NCBI GenBank assembly: GCA_029202845.1
Contig: CP119315.1
Location: 1,767,001-1,831,000 of the forward strand
Direction: 5' to 3'
DNA length: 64,000 bases
DNA from: Candidatus Sphingomonas colombiensis
GTDB taxonomy: Bacteria; Pseudomonadota; Alphaproteobacteria; Sphingomonadales; Sphingomonadaceae
The notes under the pieces were generated by a model. The model saw nothing but the letters and a program-made list of their open reading frames with translations. It did not search any database and was not told the DNA's origin. This document shows positions 46,266 through 55,345 of this stretch, piece by piece. Position 1 is the stretch's first letter; each line of letters begins with the position of its first letter. Both the position numbers and the translations under genes were made by a program.

Positions 46266-47780
46266 ATGAGGTTCGGACTCTCGCGGCCTGCCCGTTCGAT
46301 CATGAGTGTGGCGATATTATGCGCCGCGATGCCGGTTCAGGCGGCGCCGGCGGCTGATCGGATCGCCTGGGCCAACCGGCTGACCTGGGGCGCGACCGCC
46401 GCCGACCTCTCGGCCGTGGATGGGCCGGGCAGCGAGCGCTGGCTCGACGCGCAGCTCCATAGCCCGCCCGCAGCACTCCCGCCCGAGGCCGCCGCGCAGA
46501 TCGCGCAGATGCGGATCAGTAGCGAGCCACTGGCGCAGATCGTCGTCGAACAACAGGCGATGCAGCGTGATGCGAATGCGCTGACCGATCCCGATCAGAA
46601 GAAGGCGGCGCGCGAGGCTTATCAAAAAAGCATGACCGCGCTGGCGACCGAAGCACGCACGCGCTCGATCCTGCGCGATCTCTACGCGCCCGATCAGTTG
46701 CGCGAACAGATGACGTGGTTCTGGTTCAACCATTTCAACGTGCAGGCGCAGAAGCGCGATATCCGCGCGATGGTCGGCGATTATGAGGACACGATCCGTG
46801 GCCACACGCTCGGGCATTTTCGCGAGCTGCTCGAAGCGACGCTGCGTCATCCCGCGATGCTGCGCTATCTCGACAACGATCAGAACGCGGCGGGCAAGAT
46901 CAACGAGAATTACGCGCGCGAGATCATGGAATTGCACACGATGGGCGTGGGCGCGGGTTACAGCCAGCAGGATGTGCAGGAACTTGCGCGTATTCTGACC
47001 GGCGTGGGGGTGGATCTGAAGCCGGATGCGCCACGCCTGCGCCCGCAACTCCAGCCGCTTTACCTCCGTGCCGGGCTGTTCGAGTTCAACCCCGCGCGCC
47101 ACGATTTCGGCGAGAAGCATTTCCTCGGCCATACGATCCGTGGTTCGGGCTATGCGGAGGTGGAGCAGGCACTTGATCTGATCGCGGCTGCGCCCGCGAC
47201 GGCTCATCATGTCTCGGCGCGGATCGCGACCTATTTCATGGGCGATGCCCCGCCGCCCGCGCTGATCGATCGCATGGCGCAGACATTCCAGCGCACCCAC
47301 GGCGATATCGCGCAGGTGATGCGCGTGATGATCCGCTCGCCGGAATTCGCCGCGTCGCTGGGGAAGACCTTCAAGGACCCGATCCATTATGCGATCTCGG
47401 CGGTGCGGCTCACTTATGGGGATCGCGTGATCCTCAATGCGCAGCCGATGATCAACTGGCTCAACCGCATGGGGCAGGGGCTCTACAATCACGAGACACC
47501 GGACGGTTATGACCTCCAATCGGCCGCCTGGTCGGGCCCTGGCCAGATGGCGACGCGCTTCGATATCGCGCGGCAGATTGGCGGTGGTGCCTATGGCCTG
47601 TTCCGCGCGCCCGATGCCAATGCCGATCTGCCCGCCTTCCCGCAGCTACAGAACGCGCTCTATTTCAACGGCCTGCAGGATACGCTCGCCCAGCCGACGC
47701 GAGCCGCGCTCGCGCAGGCCAATACGCCGCAGGAATGGAACGGCCTGTTCCTCTCCTCGCCCGAATTCATGCACCGCTAG
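46266..47780 (+). CDS. DUF1800-family protein, exported
   Basis: 504 residues with a signal peptide ending near PVQAAP. DUF1800 proteins are widespread, largely helical and of unknown function, nearly always encoded directly before a DUF1501 protein, as here (17 bases apart). Seen: WANRLTWGAT at the mature start, MTWFWFNHFNV near 155, and ENYAREIMELHTMGV near 215, the best conserved family motif. I chose the ATG at 46266; the frame runs upstream to 46092 without a signal. Confidence 0.9.
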   Translation: MRFGLSRPARSIMSVAILCAAMPVQAAPAADRIAWANRLTWGATAADLSAVDGPGSERWLDAQLHSPPAALPPEAAAQIAQMRISSEPLAQIVVEQQAMQRDANALTDPDQKKAAREAYQKSMTALATEARTRSILRDLYAPDQLREQMTWFWFNHFNVQAQKRDIRAMVGDYEDTIRGHTLGHFRELLEATLRHPAMLRYLDNDQNAAGKINENYAREIMELHTMGVGAGYSQQDVQELARILTGVGVDLKPDAPRLRPQLQPLYLRAGLFEFNPARHDFGEKHFLGHTIRGSGYAEVEQALDLIAAAPATAHHVSARIATYFMGDAPPPALIDRMAQTFQRTHGDIAQVMRVMIRSPEFAASLGKTFKDPIHYAISAVRLTYGDRVILNAQPMINWLNRMGQGLYNHETPDGYDLQSAAWSGPGQMATRFDIARQIGGGAYGLFRAPDANADLPAFPQLQNALYFNGLQDTLAQPTRAALAQANTPQEWNGLFLSSPEFMHR

Positions 47781-47797
47781 CGCCTGAGGAGGCTGCC

Positions 47798-49006
47798 ATG
47801 TTGCCGCACGTCCACCGCCGCGATCTGTTAAAGGGGGCCGCCGCCACGCTCCCGCTGGTGATCGCCGGGCGCGCCTTCGCCGCGCCGCAGGCTGGGAGCC
47901 GGCTGCTCGTGGTGTTCCTGCGCGGCGCTTATGACGCGACCAACGTGATCGCGCCAACGGCCAGCGATTTCTACCATCAGGCGCGCCCGACGATCGCGCT
48001 GGGCAAGCCTGATCCGAACGACCCCAAGGCACCGCTGCCGCTCGATGCGGATTGGAGCCTGCACGCCGCGCTCAAAGACAGCATCCTGCCGCTATGGCAG
48101 CAGCGTCAGATCGCCTTCGTGCCCTTCGCCGGCACCGACGATATGACCCGCAGCCATTTCGAGACGCAGGATACGATCGAGCTGGGGCAACCGATCGGCG
48201 GCCATCGCGATTATGGATCGGGCTTCATGGCGCGGCTGGCCGGCATGCTGGGGCGGGGCGACAAGCCGATCGCCTTCACCGATCAATTGCCGCTGTGTTT
48301 CCGGGGCGGGGCATCGCCGGTGCCCAATCTCGCGCTCGCCAATGTCGGCAAGCCGATCGACCAGCGTCAGGCGAAGCTGATCGAGGGCATGTATGCCCCG
48401 CATGCCGCGCTCTCCCGTTCGGTGGCGGAGGGATTCGCGGTCCGCGACACGGTGTACCGCACGCTCGATGAGGAGATGAAGGCGGCGAGCCGGGGGGCGG
48501 TGAGCGCCAAGGGCTTCGCGCTGTCGGCCAGCCGCATCGGCACGCTGATGCGCGATCAGTTCAACCTCGCCTTCGTCGATGTCGGCGGGTGGGATACCCA
48601 CGTCAATCAGGGCGGCGCGACGGGTTATCTCGCCGATCGCATCGGTGAACTGGGGCGCGGGCTGGCCGGCTTCGTCGAGGCGATCGGGCCGGATGCATGG
48701 CGCAGCACGACCGTGGTGGTCGTGTCCGAATTCGGTCGCACCTTCCGCGAGAATGGCGATCGCGGCACCGATCACGGCCATGGCAGCATCTATTGGGTGC
48801 TCGGCGGCGGCGTATCGGGCGGCCGGCTGGCGGGCGAGCAGGTCGCGCTATCACCCGCGACGCTCAATCAGGCGCGCGATCTGCCCGTGCTGACCGACTA
48901 TCGCGCGCTGATCGGCGGGATCGTCGCGCGGCAATACGGGCTGGGGACGGATCGGCTCAACAGCCTGTTCCCCAACGCGAAGCCGCGCGACCTGCAATTG
49001 ATCTGA
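47798..49006 (+). CDS. DUF1501-family protein, twin-arginine exported
   Basis: 402 residues. The N-terminus HRRDLLKG followed by a hydrophobic stretch is a Tat signal, so it is exported folded. DUF1501 proteins have an alkaline-phosphatase/sulfatase-like fold and unknown function. The motifs FLRGAYDATN, FVDVGGWDTHVNQG and VVSEFGRTFRENG, then TDHGHGS, are the expected metal-site-like regions. The ATG at 47798 follows a strong GAGGAGG ribosome site. Forms a two-gene operon with DUF1800. Confidence 0.9.
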   Translation: MLPHVHRRDLLKGAAATLPLVIAGRAFAAPQAGSRLLVVFLRGAYDATNVIAPTASDFYHQARPTIALGKPDPNDPKAPLPLDADWSLHAALKDSILPLWQQRQIAFVPFAGTDDMTRSHFETQDTIELGQPIGGHRDYGSGFMARLAGMLGRGDKPIAFTDQLPLCFRGGASPVPNLALANVGKPIDQRQAKLIEGMYAPHAALSRSVAEGFAVRDTVYRTLDEEMKAASRGAVSAKGFALSASRIGTLMRDQFNLAFVDVGGWDTHVNQGGATGYLADRIGELGRGLAGFVEAIGPDAWRSTTVVVVSEFGRTFRENGDRGTDHGHGSIYWVLGGGVSGGRLAGEQVALSPATLNQARDLPVLTDYRALIGGIVARQYGLGTDRLNSLFPNAKPRDLQLI

Positions 49007-49021
49007 GCTAAGCGGCGCGGA

Positions 49022-50197
49022 TCAGCCGCCGTGCGCGACCTTCCAGTCGCGCTTCACCTTCTTGGCGAGGCTCCATTTGTGGACCTCGGTCGGGCCGTCG
49101 TAGATGCGGAAGGCGCGGACTTCGCGGAACACCTGCTCGACGATCGTGTCGCTGGTCACGCCGCTGCCACCCATCACCTGCACGCAGCGATCGGCGATAC
49201 GCATCAGCGCTTCCGACACCGCGACCTTCGCCATCGAGCTTTCCGCCGTGCCGAGCGCGCCCGTATCGAGGACGCCGGCGCACCAGTCGATCATCAATTC
49301 GGCCTGCTTCAGGTCGATCAAATTCTCCGCCAGCATGAAGCCGACGCCCTCGTGATCGACCAGCGCCTTGCCGAACGCCTGGCGGCGGCAGGCGTAATTG
49401 GTGGCGATCTCGTTCGCGCGGACGCACGCGCCATACCAGCGCATGCAATGCGACAGGCGCGCCGGCGAAAGGCGGATCTGGGCGTATTTGAAGCCCTCGC
49501 CGGCTTGCCCGAGCATCTGATCGGCGGGGACGCGGAGCTGGTTGATGCGGATCGTCGCATGGCCGCCGGGCATCGAGCTGTCGATCGTGTTGGGCACGCG
49601 CTCGATCGTGATCGCGGGATCGGGCAGGTCGACGAGGAACATGCACGCGCCCTCGTCGGCCTTGGCCATGATGATGCCGACCTTCGCGCCGGCTGCCCCC
49701 GTGATGAACGCCTTGCGTCCGTCGATCACCCAATGGTTGCCATCGGGGCGGCAGGTGGTGAGCATCATTGAGGGATCGGAGCCCGCGCCGCCCTCCGCCG
49801 CCGGCTCGGTCATGAAGAAGGCGGAGCGCGAGCGACCCTCGACGAGTTGCTTCAGAAAGCGTTCCTTGATCTCCGGGCTGCCGACCTTGCCGAGCAGATA
49901 CATATTGCCCTCATCCGGGGCGCCAGTGTTGCAGGCGAGGGGGCCGAGCGGTGACAGGCCGGTGCGTTCCAGCACGATGGCTGTTTCGCGCTGAGACAAA
50001 TGGCTGCCGTCGGACAGGATGTGCGGGGTGAGCACGCCGGCCGCGCGCGCCTTTTCGCGCATTTCCATGACCAGCTCGTCGGTCGGGCAATCGTGATGAT
50101 CGCGGCGCGGATCCTGCTCGTAGGGCACGACCACCTCGCGCACAAAATGCTCGACGCGATCGGCGATCTCCAGCGTCTTGTCGATTCCGATGCTCAT
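49022..50197 (-). CDS. acyl-CoA dehydrogenase (ACAD10/11-like)
   Basis: 391 residues. N-terminal helical domain, beta domain with FFMTEPAAEGGAGSDPS near 130 and DGRKAFITGA, and C-terminal helices with QVMGGSGVTSD and an arginine-rich AFRIYDGPTEVHKW near 365, where the family binds FAD. FAD-dependent oxidation of an acyl-CoA is expected; the subgroup acts on branched or unusual chains. It lies 36 bases after the MarR gene on the same strand, so it is probably in its operon, and is convergent with DUF1501. Confidence 0.9.
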   Translation of the reverse strand: MSIGIDKTLEIADRVEHFVREVVVPYEQDPRRDHHDCPTDELVMEMREKARAAGVLTPHILSDGSHLSQRETAIVLERTGLSPLGPLACNTGAPDEGNMYLLGKVGSPEIKERFLKQLVEGRSRSAFFMTEPAAEGGAGSDPSMMLTTCRPDGNHWVIDGRKAFITGAAGAKVGIIMAKADEGACMFLVDLPDPAITIERVPNTIDSSMPGGHATIRINQLRVPADQMLGQAGEGFKYAQIRLSPARLSHCMRWYGACVRANEIATNYACRRQAFGKALVDHEGVGFMLAENLIDLKQAELMIDWCAGVLDTGALGTAESSMAKVAVSEALMRIADRCVQVMGGSGVTSDTIVEQVFREVRAFRIYDGPTEVHKWSLAKKVKRDWKVAHGG

Positions 50198-50233
50198 ATG
50201 ATTCTCTCCTTGTCAGTAGGTGACGGCGTGCCG

Positions 50234-50755
50234 TCAGCGAATGTCGGTCGTGGTGGGTTCATTGGGCGGCGCGGTTACATCCGGCGGCGCCCCCCAGTCG
50301 CGCGCCAGCAGAGTGGCGAGTTGTTCAGCCGCCGCCGGCCCGAGCCGTTCGGCAAGTTCGCGTTCGATTGCGCGCATCGTTGCGCGCGCCGCGCTGGTCA
50401 GTGCGCGCCCTTCGGGACTGAACCGCACGATGCTCGCGCGGCCATCGGTCGGATCGGGCGTGACGAGCAGAATCTTGCGCCGCACCAGTTCGTCTATCAT
50501 CTGGCCCATCGACTGGCGGGTCATGCCCAGATTGTGGGCGAGCCGCGCCGGTCGCGTCACCCCGTTGGCGATATTGGCGAACAACATGGATTGCATGCGC
50601 GTAACGGGCGGCCAGCCGGCGCGGCGCAGCGCGGCCTGCAAGGCTTCATCATACCAATAGACCGCGCGCACTAGATTCATCATCAGCATCGGGGGCGGCC
50701 CGTCGCCACCGCCGGGCGCGGCTGGTACTTCGAGACAATCCTGTTCCGCCGTCAT
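50234..50755 (-). CDS. MarR-family transcriptional regulator
   Basis: 173 residues with the winged helix in the centre (about 55-125): LAHNLGMTRQSMGQMIDELV as recognition region and DPTDGRASIVRFSPEGRAL as wing. MarR proteins are usually repressors released by phenolic compounds or their CoA esters. The ATG at 50753-50755 starts the conserved part; the frame runs on to 51394 only because it is antisense to the DUF3237 gene. Divergent from DUF3237, it likely controls the surrounding catabolic genes. Confidence 0.88.
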   Translation of the reverse strand: MTAEQDCLEVPAAPGGGDGPPPMLMMNLVRAVYWYDEALQAALRRAGWPPVTRMQSMLFANIANGVTRPARLAHNLGMTRQSMGQMIDELVRRKILLVTPDPTDGRASIVRFSPEGRALTSAARATMRAIERELAERLGPAAAEQLATLLARDWGAPPDVTAPPNEPTTTDIR

Positions 50756-50864
50756 GATCGGTCCGTCACCCCCTCGCCGTGCGTCGCCCCGCTGCCTGTA
50801 GGAGAGCGGCCGCACGGTAGCAACGCGGTTGCCCGCGCTTGACGGATCGGTTGCGGCAAAGGTA

Positions 50865-50876
50865 GTTAGTATTCGA
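50865..50876. promoter_or_regulatory. weak copy of the TTAG-N5-TAA motif
   Basis: TTAGTATTCGAA lies in the 231-bp gap between the MarR gene and the divergent DUF3237 gene. It matches the motif seen at 51495, 52872, 58248 and 61562 except for G in place of T near its end. The rest of the gap shows no terminator or repeat that I can support. Confidence 0.35.
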
Positions 50877-50986
50877 AGCAAACTCGGTCGGCCAATGGTT
50901 TTTGCGGTCGTATCCATAACGCGACGCAAAGTCGCGGAACGGGAACGCCGCTCTTCCGCCGAGCCGAACAGGCAGGAGAGGCGTGC

Positions 50987-51475
50987 GTGACCCGTAACAT
51001 CCCGATGCTCGAGCCGCGTTTTGCGCATCTCTGTTCCTATCGCGCGGAGTTTTCGGAACCTCAGCAGATGGTTGGCCACGGTCATTTCGGCACGCGGATG
51101 ATCGCGGCACTGACGGGCGGGCTCGTGAAGGGCGATCGCCTTTCCGGCCGGGTCGTGCCGGGCGGTGGGGATTGGGCGACGATCGACGATCGCGGCGTGT
51201 TGCGGCTGGACGCGCGGGTCACGCTCGAAACGCATGATGGTGCGTTGATCTATGTCTCCTATCGCGGCGTGCTGCGCCCGCTGGACAAGGTGCGCGCGCT
51301 TATCCGGCGCGGCGGCCCGAAAACGGCGGAAGATCATGCCGAGGTCTATTTCCGCACCGCGCCGATCTTCGAAACCGGGCATCCCGATTATCAATGGCTC
51401 AACGATATCGTCACCGTGGGCATTGGGGCCTCGGTTGGCGGGGCGGTGGAATATGACGTTTACGAGCTGCTGTGA
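50987..51475 (+). CDS. DUF3237-family protein
   Basis: 162 residues, soluble, matching the single-domain DUF3237 family (beta-barrel-like, function unknown, common in catabolic clusters). Seen: GGDWATIDDRGVLRLDARVT near 60-80 and ETGHPDYQWLNDIVTVG near 125, the two conserved blocks. Starts with GTG. Divergent from MarR and 114 bases before the flavin enzyme. Function not known. Confidence 0.8.
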   Translation: MTRNIPMLEPRFAHLCSYRAEFSEPQQMVGHGHFGTRMIAALTGGLVKGDRLSGRVVPGGGDWATIDDRGVLRLDARVTLETHDGALIYVSYRGVLRPLDKVRALIRRGGPKTAEDHAEVYFRTAPIFETGHPDYQWLNDIVTVGIGASVGGAVEYDVYELL

Positions 51476-51494
51476 TCCTGATGCGACGAATTAT

Positions 51495-51506
51495 TTAGAT
51501 TGCTAA
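51495..51506. promoter_or_regulatory. TTAG-N4-CTAA palindrome before the flavin enzyme
   Basis: TTAGATTGCTAA has inverted TTAG/CTAA arms. It is 84 bases before the start at 51590 and in the same arrangement as the site at 52872 before the TBDR. Candidate operator; the binding protein is unproven. Confidence 0.45.
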
Positions 51507-51524
51507 TTGTATTTTGGAAGGCAA

Positions 51525-51581
51525 CCTGACAATATCCCTTAGGCCCCGAAGAATGGGCGAGCGAAAAGAGATATTGTCAGG
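51525..51581 (+). promoter_or_regulatory. 12-bp perfect inverted repeat covering the ribosome site
   Basis: CCTGACAATATC (51525-51536) and GATATTGTCAGG (51570-51581) are exact inverted copies around a 33-base loop. The right arm contains the AGG of the AGGAG ribosome site six bases before the ATG at 51590. In RNA it could hide that site; in DNA it could be a pair of operator halves. Confidence 0.55.
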
Positions 51582-51589
51582 AGAGCCCG

Positions 51590-52849
51590 ATGAGCAGCGC
51601 CGCGTCCGTTCCGAAGGTCCAGCCCTTCATCCCCGCCAATGATGATTTTCTGACGCGCGACGACCTTACGAGCTTGACGCCGCAGGAGCTGATCCGCCGT
51701 ACCACCGCGCTGAAGCCGCTGCTTGCCGCCCATGCGGCGGAATGCGAACGCGCTCGCCATCCGATCGAATCGGTGTGGAACGAAATCCGCAAGACCGGCT
51801 GCTTCTATCATTTCATCCCGAAGAAATATGGCGGTCTGGAATTCGATGCGGACAGCTTCATCGATGCGATGCTGCCGCTGAGCGAAGGTTGCCCGTCGAC
51901 CGGCTGGGTAACGGCTTTCTGTGTCGAGCATAATTGGATGCTCACCCAATTCCCCGAACGGTTTCAGGACGAGGTGTTCGGCACGCTCGACGGCGATCGC
52001 GTTCCCTATGTCATCGCGCCGGGCGCTACCGCTCCGCCGGGAAAGGCGGTGAAGGTCGACGGTGGCTATCGCATCACCGGACGCTGGAAATGGGGCACCG
52101 GCGTCATGCATTCGGATTGGGTGCTGGTGACCAACATGATCGTCGACGGGCCCGATAACGTCGTGCTGTTCTGCGCATTGCCGACCGAACAGGTCACCGT
52201 GCTCGACACCTGGCACATCGACGGCATGGAAGGGACGGGGAGTCACGATCTGCTGATCGATGACGTCTTCGTCCCCGAATATCGCACGATGGATATGGCG
52301 GAGATGCGCGCCGGCACCGCGCATGGCTCGCGGTTGTATGACAACGCGATTTATCGCCAGCCGATGCTCCCGTTGCTTGGCGTGACGGCGGCGATTTCGG
52401 GTGTCGGTGCGGCGCGCGCGGCCGTATCGCTGTTCCGCAAGCAACTCACCGAGCGCGTGGTGCTGGGTACAAATATTACCCAGTCCGAAAAGCCCGCGGC
52501 ACAGATGCGCCTCGCCAATGCCAGCGTGATGGCGCGGACGGCGGAGTTGCTACTGCGCGACGCGCTGAACAGCAATATCGCGCTCGCCACGCCGGAGAAG
52601 CGCGCCGATTTCGAGCAGCGTTCGCGGATGCGGCTGCAGATCGCCCAGGCAATGGAGCTGTGCCGCCACGCGATCATGATGGTGGCGGAAGCGAGCGGCG
52701 CCAGTTCGCATCTGCGGAGCAATCCGATGCAGCGCTATCTGCGCGACGTGAACGTGATGTCGAACCACATCGTTTACGACAAGGACGGCGCCTCAGAGCT
52801 CCATGGCCGATCGCTGATCGGTTTGCCGCCAAACGCCCAGACATTCTGA
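51590..52849 (+). CDS. acyl-CoA dehydrogenase-fold flavin enzyme (HsaA/HpaB2-like monooxygenase)
   Basis: 419 residues. It has the acyl-CoA dehydrogenase fold, but resembles the two-component flavin-dependent hydroxylases of aromatic and steroid breakdown rather than true dehydrogenases. Seen: PKKYGGLEFDADSF near 80, GCPSTGWVTAF, GYRITGRWKWGTGV near 165, then TWHIDGMEGTGSHDLLIDDVF near 205, the block shared by that group. Such enzymes need reduced flavin from a separate reductase; none is encoded in the window. Sites at 51495 and 51525 may control it. A role in ring or side-chain hydroxylation is likely; the substrate is unknown. Confidence 0.82.
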   Translation: MSSAASVPKVQPFIPANDDFLTRDDLTSLTPQELIRRTTALKPLLAAHAAECERARHPIESVWNEIRKTGCFYHFIPKKYGGLEFDADSFIDAMLPLSEGCPSTGWVTAFCVEHNWMLTQFPERFQDEVFGTLDGDRVPYVIAPGATAPPGKAVKVDGGYRITGRWKWGTGVMHSDWVLVTNMIVDGPDNVVLFCALPTEQVTVLDTWHIDGMEGTGSHDLLIDDVFVPEYRTMDMAEMRAGTAHGSRLYDNAIYRQPMLPLLGVTAAISGVGAARAAVSLFRKQLTERVVLGTNITQSEKPAAQMRLANASVMARTAELLLRDALNSNIALATPEKRADFEQRSRMRLQIAQAMELCRHAIMMVAEASGASSHLRSNPMQRYLRDVNVMSNHIVYDKDGASELHGRSLIGLPPNAQTF

Positions 52850-52871
52850 CGACGGTCACGCGTCGATTTAA

Positions 52872-52883
52872 TTAGAACACTAA
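52872..52883. promoter_or_regulatory. TTAG-N4-CTAA palindrome before the TonB receptor
   Basis: TTAGAACACTAA, with the same arms as at 51495-51506, lies 23 bases after the flavin enzyme stop and 88 bases before the TBDR start. Confidence 0.45.
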
Positions 52884-52971
52884 CCAAAAAAGCCGGGAAG
52901 AAAACGAACCGACCAATGGGCGGAATAAGGACGGGATTCGTCCGATCCGCGAAAAGCAGGAGGAGGATGCG

Positions 52972-55233
52972 ATGAAGGGTTTCAGAAACAACCGTGTTGC
53001 ATTGTTGGTGGGAGCGGCGCTGCCGTTTCTCGCGGTGCCGTGCGCGCCGGCTTTCGCGCAGGATGCAACATCGGCGGCGGCCGGGAACAGCGGCGATCAG
53101 CGCGCGGCACCTGTCACGGGGAATGACGTTATCGTCACCGCAACGCGCCGCCCGCAAACCCTGCTTGATGTGCCGCTGTCGGTCGCGGTGGTCTCGGGCG
53201 AGGCGCTCGACAATATGGGGATCCGGCAGTTCAACGATCTCCAGTCCGGCGTTCCCAACCTCCAGATCGATCAGACCAACGGCAATTTCGTCATCAGCAT
53301 GCGCGGGCTCGGCTCGGGCGGCGGCAATCTGGCCTTCGAGCAGTCGGTCGGCTTCTTCGTCGATGGCGTTTATTCCGGGCGCTCGCGCTCGTTACAGACC
53401 GCGATGATGGACGTCGCCCGCGTGGAGGTCGTGCGTGGCCCGCAGGGCGCATTGTTCGGCAAGAATACCGATGCGGGCGCGATCAGCGTGATTACCGCCG
53501 CGCCGACCCGAGATTTCGAGGGCCGGGTGAGCGCGGGGTATGAATTCGCTAACAACGGCTGGAATGGCGACGGCTATCTTTCCGGCCCGCTGACCGAAAA
53601 CCTGTCGGCGCGTCTCAGCGTGCAGGGCGGCCATGCCGGCGGCTATATGTACAACCGCGTGACCGGCAAGAAAGACAATGCCAACAACTATCTCGGCATG
53701 CGCGGGCAGCTTCTGTTCGAGCCTTTCAAGGGCATGTCGGCGAAGCTGAAGGTCGAATATGGCAAGAACAATTACACTGGCGGCAACCGCGCCTATAACG
53801 GCCTGGGCAGCTCGGCCGTCGCCAATCTGATCCGGCAGGCCGACGCGCAATATGGCGGTGCGCCCGAAACGCCGAGCTTCGTTCACGTCCAGTCATCGCC
53901 TCGTCCGGAATTCTCGCGCACCGAGAATGTCTCCGTCACGCTCACCACCAACACCGATCTCGGCGGCGGTGTGCAGTTGACGACGATCGGCGGATATTCG
54001 CACCTGAAGGCGAGCACCGAAAACGATATCGACAATAGCCCCCTGACCCTTGCCGACAATCTGCACACCGAAACCACTACGCAGATCTCGCAGGAGGCGC
54101 GGCTTTCGGGCTCGATCGGCCCGCTATCCCTGTTCGGCGGCGTGCAATATTACTATTCGAAATCGCATATCGTTCAGAACGTCTTCTGGAACGCATCCGG
54201 TGTAGCCATCTATGCCTATCCAACCAGCACCACGGTCCTCCCGTTCGATCAGACGAGCGAATCCGTCTCGCCATTTGTCGCGGGGAATCTGGAAATCCTG
54301 CCCGGCCTGACGTTCGATGGTAGCCTCCGCTACAGCCATGAGAACAAACAGGCGCGGATGCAGCAATTGCCGGGCGGCCCCCCGACGTTCGTGCTCTACG
54401 ATATCCGCGGCAAGCGGGTTGAGGGGCTGTGGGACTATTCGGGCAAGGCCAGCTACAAATTCAGCTCGCGCGGCCAGATCTATGTCAGCTACGCGACCGG
54501 CAGCAAGGGCGGCGGCTTCGTGTCGAACGACACCCAGCTCGGCCGCACCGGCAAATATCAATTCAACCCGGAACGCGCGCGTTCGTGGGAGGCGGGGATC
54601 AAGCTGCGCGGCGAGCGCGGCGTCTATGATCTCAATCTTGCGGCCTTCACGACCAATTTCGATGATCTTCAGGTCTCCACCTTCAATGGCATCAGTTTCG
54701 TCACGGGCAATGCGGCGAAGGTGCGTTCACGCGGTATCGAACTTGAGGGCAATGTCCGTCCGGTTTCGATCCTGAGCTTCGGCGGCAATGTCGCCTATCT
54801 CGATGCCAAATACGTCGACTATCCGGGCGCGACTTGCGTGTTCGGGTCGCCGGCAACCTGCGTGTCGCAGAATCTCGCCGGTTATCGGCTGACGCGTGCG
54901 CCGGAATGGAAATGGACCGGCTATGCCCAGATCGATGCGCCGATCAGCGACGATCTGAGCTTCACCGCGCGAGGCTCCGCCAATTATACCGGGCTGACCA
55001 ATTATCAGGACACGCAGAACCCGGCGACGATGATGCCGGCCTATACGACTTATGACGCACGGCTGGCGATCGCCAGCAAGGCGCAACGCTGGGAGGTCGC
55101 ACTGGTCGGCCGAAATCTCAGCAATGCGGTGAGCTGGAGCCAGGGGTTCGGCATTTCGGGTGTTCCGGGCGCGACCTCGGTGTTCATCAATCCGGGCCGC
55201 ACGGTGACGTTGCAGGTATCGAAGAACTTCTGA
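52972..55233 (+). CDS. TonB-dependent outer-membrane receptor
   Basis: 753 residues. Signal peptide ending near APAFAQ, TonB-box region VIVTATRRPQ, plug (GVPNLQIDQTNGNFVISMRG, VEVVRGPQGALFGKN), and a barrel ending in QVSKNF with the usual terminal Phe. It is of the shorter catabolic type found in sphingomonad degradation clusters. It sits between the flavin enzyme and the sulfatase and probably brings their substrate across the outer membrane. The ATG follows a GGAGGA ribosome site. Confidence 0.92.
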   Translation: MKGFRNNRVALLVGAALPFLAVPCAPAFAQDATSAAAGNSGDQRAAPVTGNDVIVTATRRPQTLLDVPLSVAVVSGEALDNMGIRQFNDLQSGVPNLQIDQTNGNFVISMRGLGSGGGNLAFEQSVGFFVDGVYSGRSRSLQTAMMDVARVEVVRGPQGALFGKNTDAGAISVITAAPTRDFEGRVSAGYEFANNGWNGDGYLSGPLTENLSARLSVQGGHAGGYMYNRVTGKKDNANNYLGMRGQLLFEPFKGMSAKLKVEYGKNNYTGGNRAYNGLGSSAVANLIRQADAQYGGAPETPSFVHVQSSPRPEFSRTENVSVTLTTNTDLGGGVQLTTIGGYSHLKASTENDIDNSPLTLADNLHTETTTQISQEARLSGSIGPLSLFGGVQYYYSKSHIVQNVFWNASGVAIYAYPTSTTVLPFDQTSESVSPFVAGNLEILPGLTFDGSLRYSHENKQARMQQLPGGPPTFVLYDIRGKRVEGLWDYSGKASYKFSSRGQIYVSYATGSKGGGFVSNDTQLGRTGKYQFNPERARSWEAGIKLRGERGVYDLNLAAFTTNFDDLQVSTFNGISFVTGNAAKVRSRGIELEGNVRPVSILSFGGNVAYLDAKYVDYPGATCVFGSPATCVSQNLAGYRLTRAPEWKWTGYAQIDAPISDDLSFTARGSANYTGLTNYQDTQNPATMMPAYTTYDARLAIASKAQRWEVALVGRNLSNAVSWSQGFGISGVPGATSVFINPGRTVTLQVSKNF

Positions 55234-55248
55234 CCGGGCAGATCAAAC

Positions 55249-55286
55249 AAAAGGGGCGGCCCTCGCATCGCGCGGGCCGCCCCTTT
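55249..55286. terminator. strong terminator between TonB receptor and sulfatase
   Basis: AAAAGGGGCGGCCC (55249-55262) pairs with GGGCCGCCCCTTTT (55274-55287), followed by more T. A-run and T-run on either side let it act in both directions between the convergent genes. Confidence 0.85.
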
Positions 55287-55345
55287 TTCTTATCCATGTT
55301 GCCGGCGATGCCGCCCGCCCGATTTCCCGGGCGGGCGGCTTTGCA

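Noticed and set aside
50756..51394. Long upstream extension of the MarR frame
   Set aside because: Covers the divergent promoter and is antisense to DUF3237; the conserved part starts at 50755.
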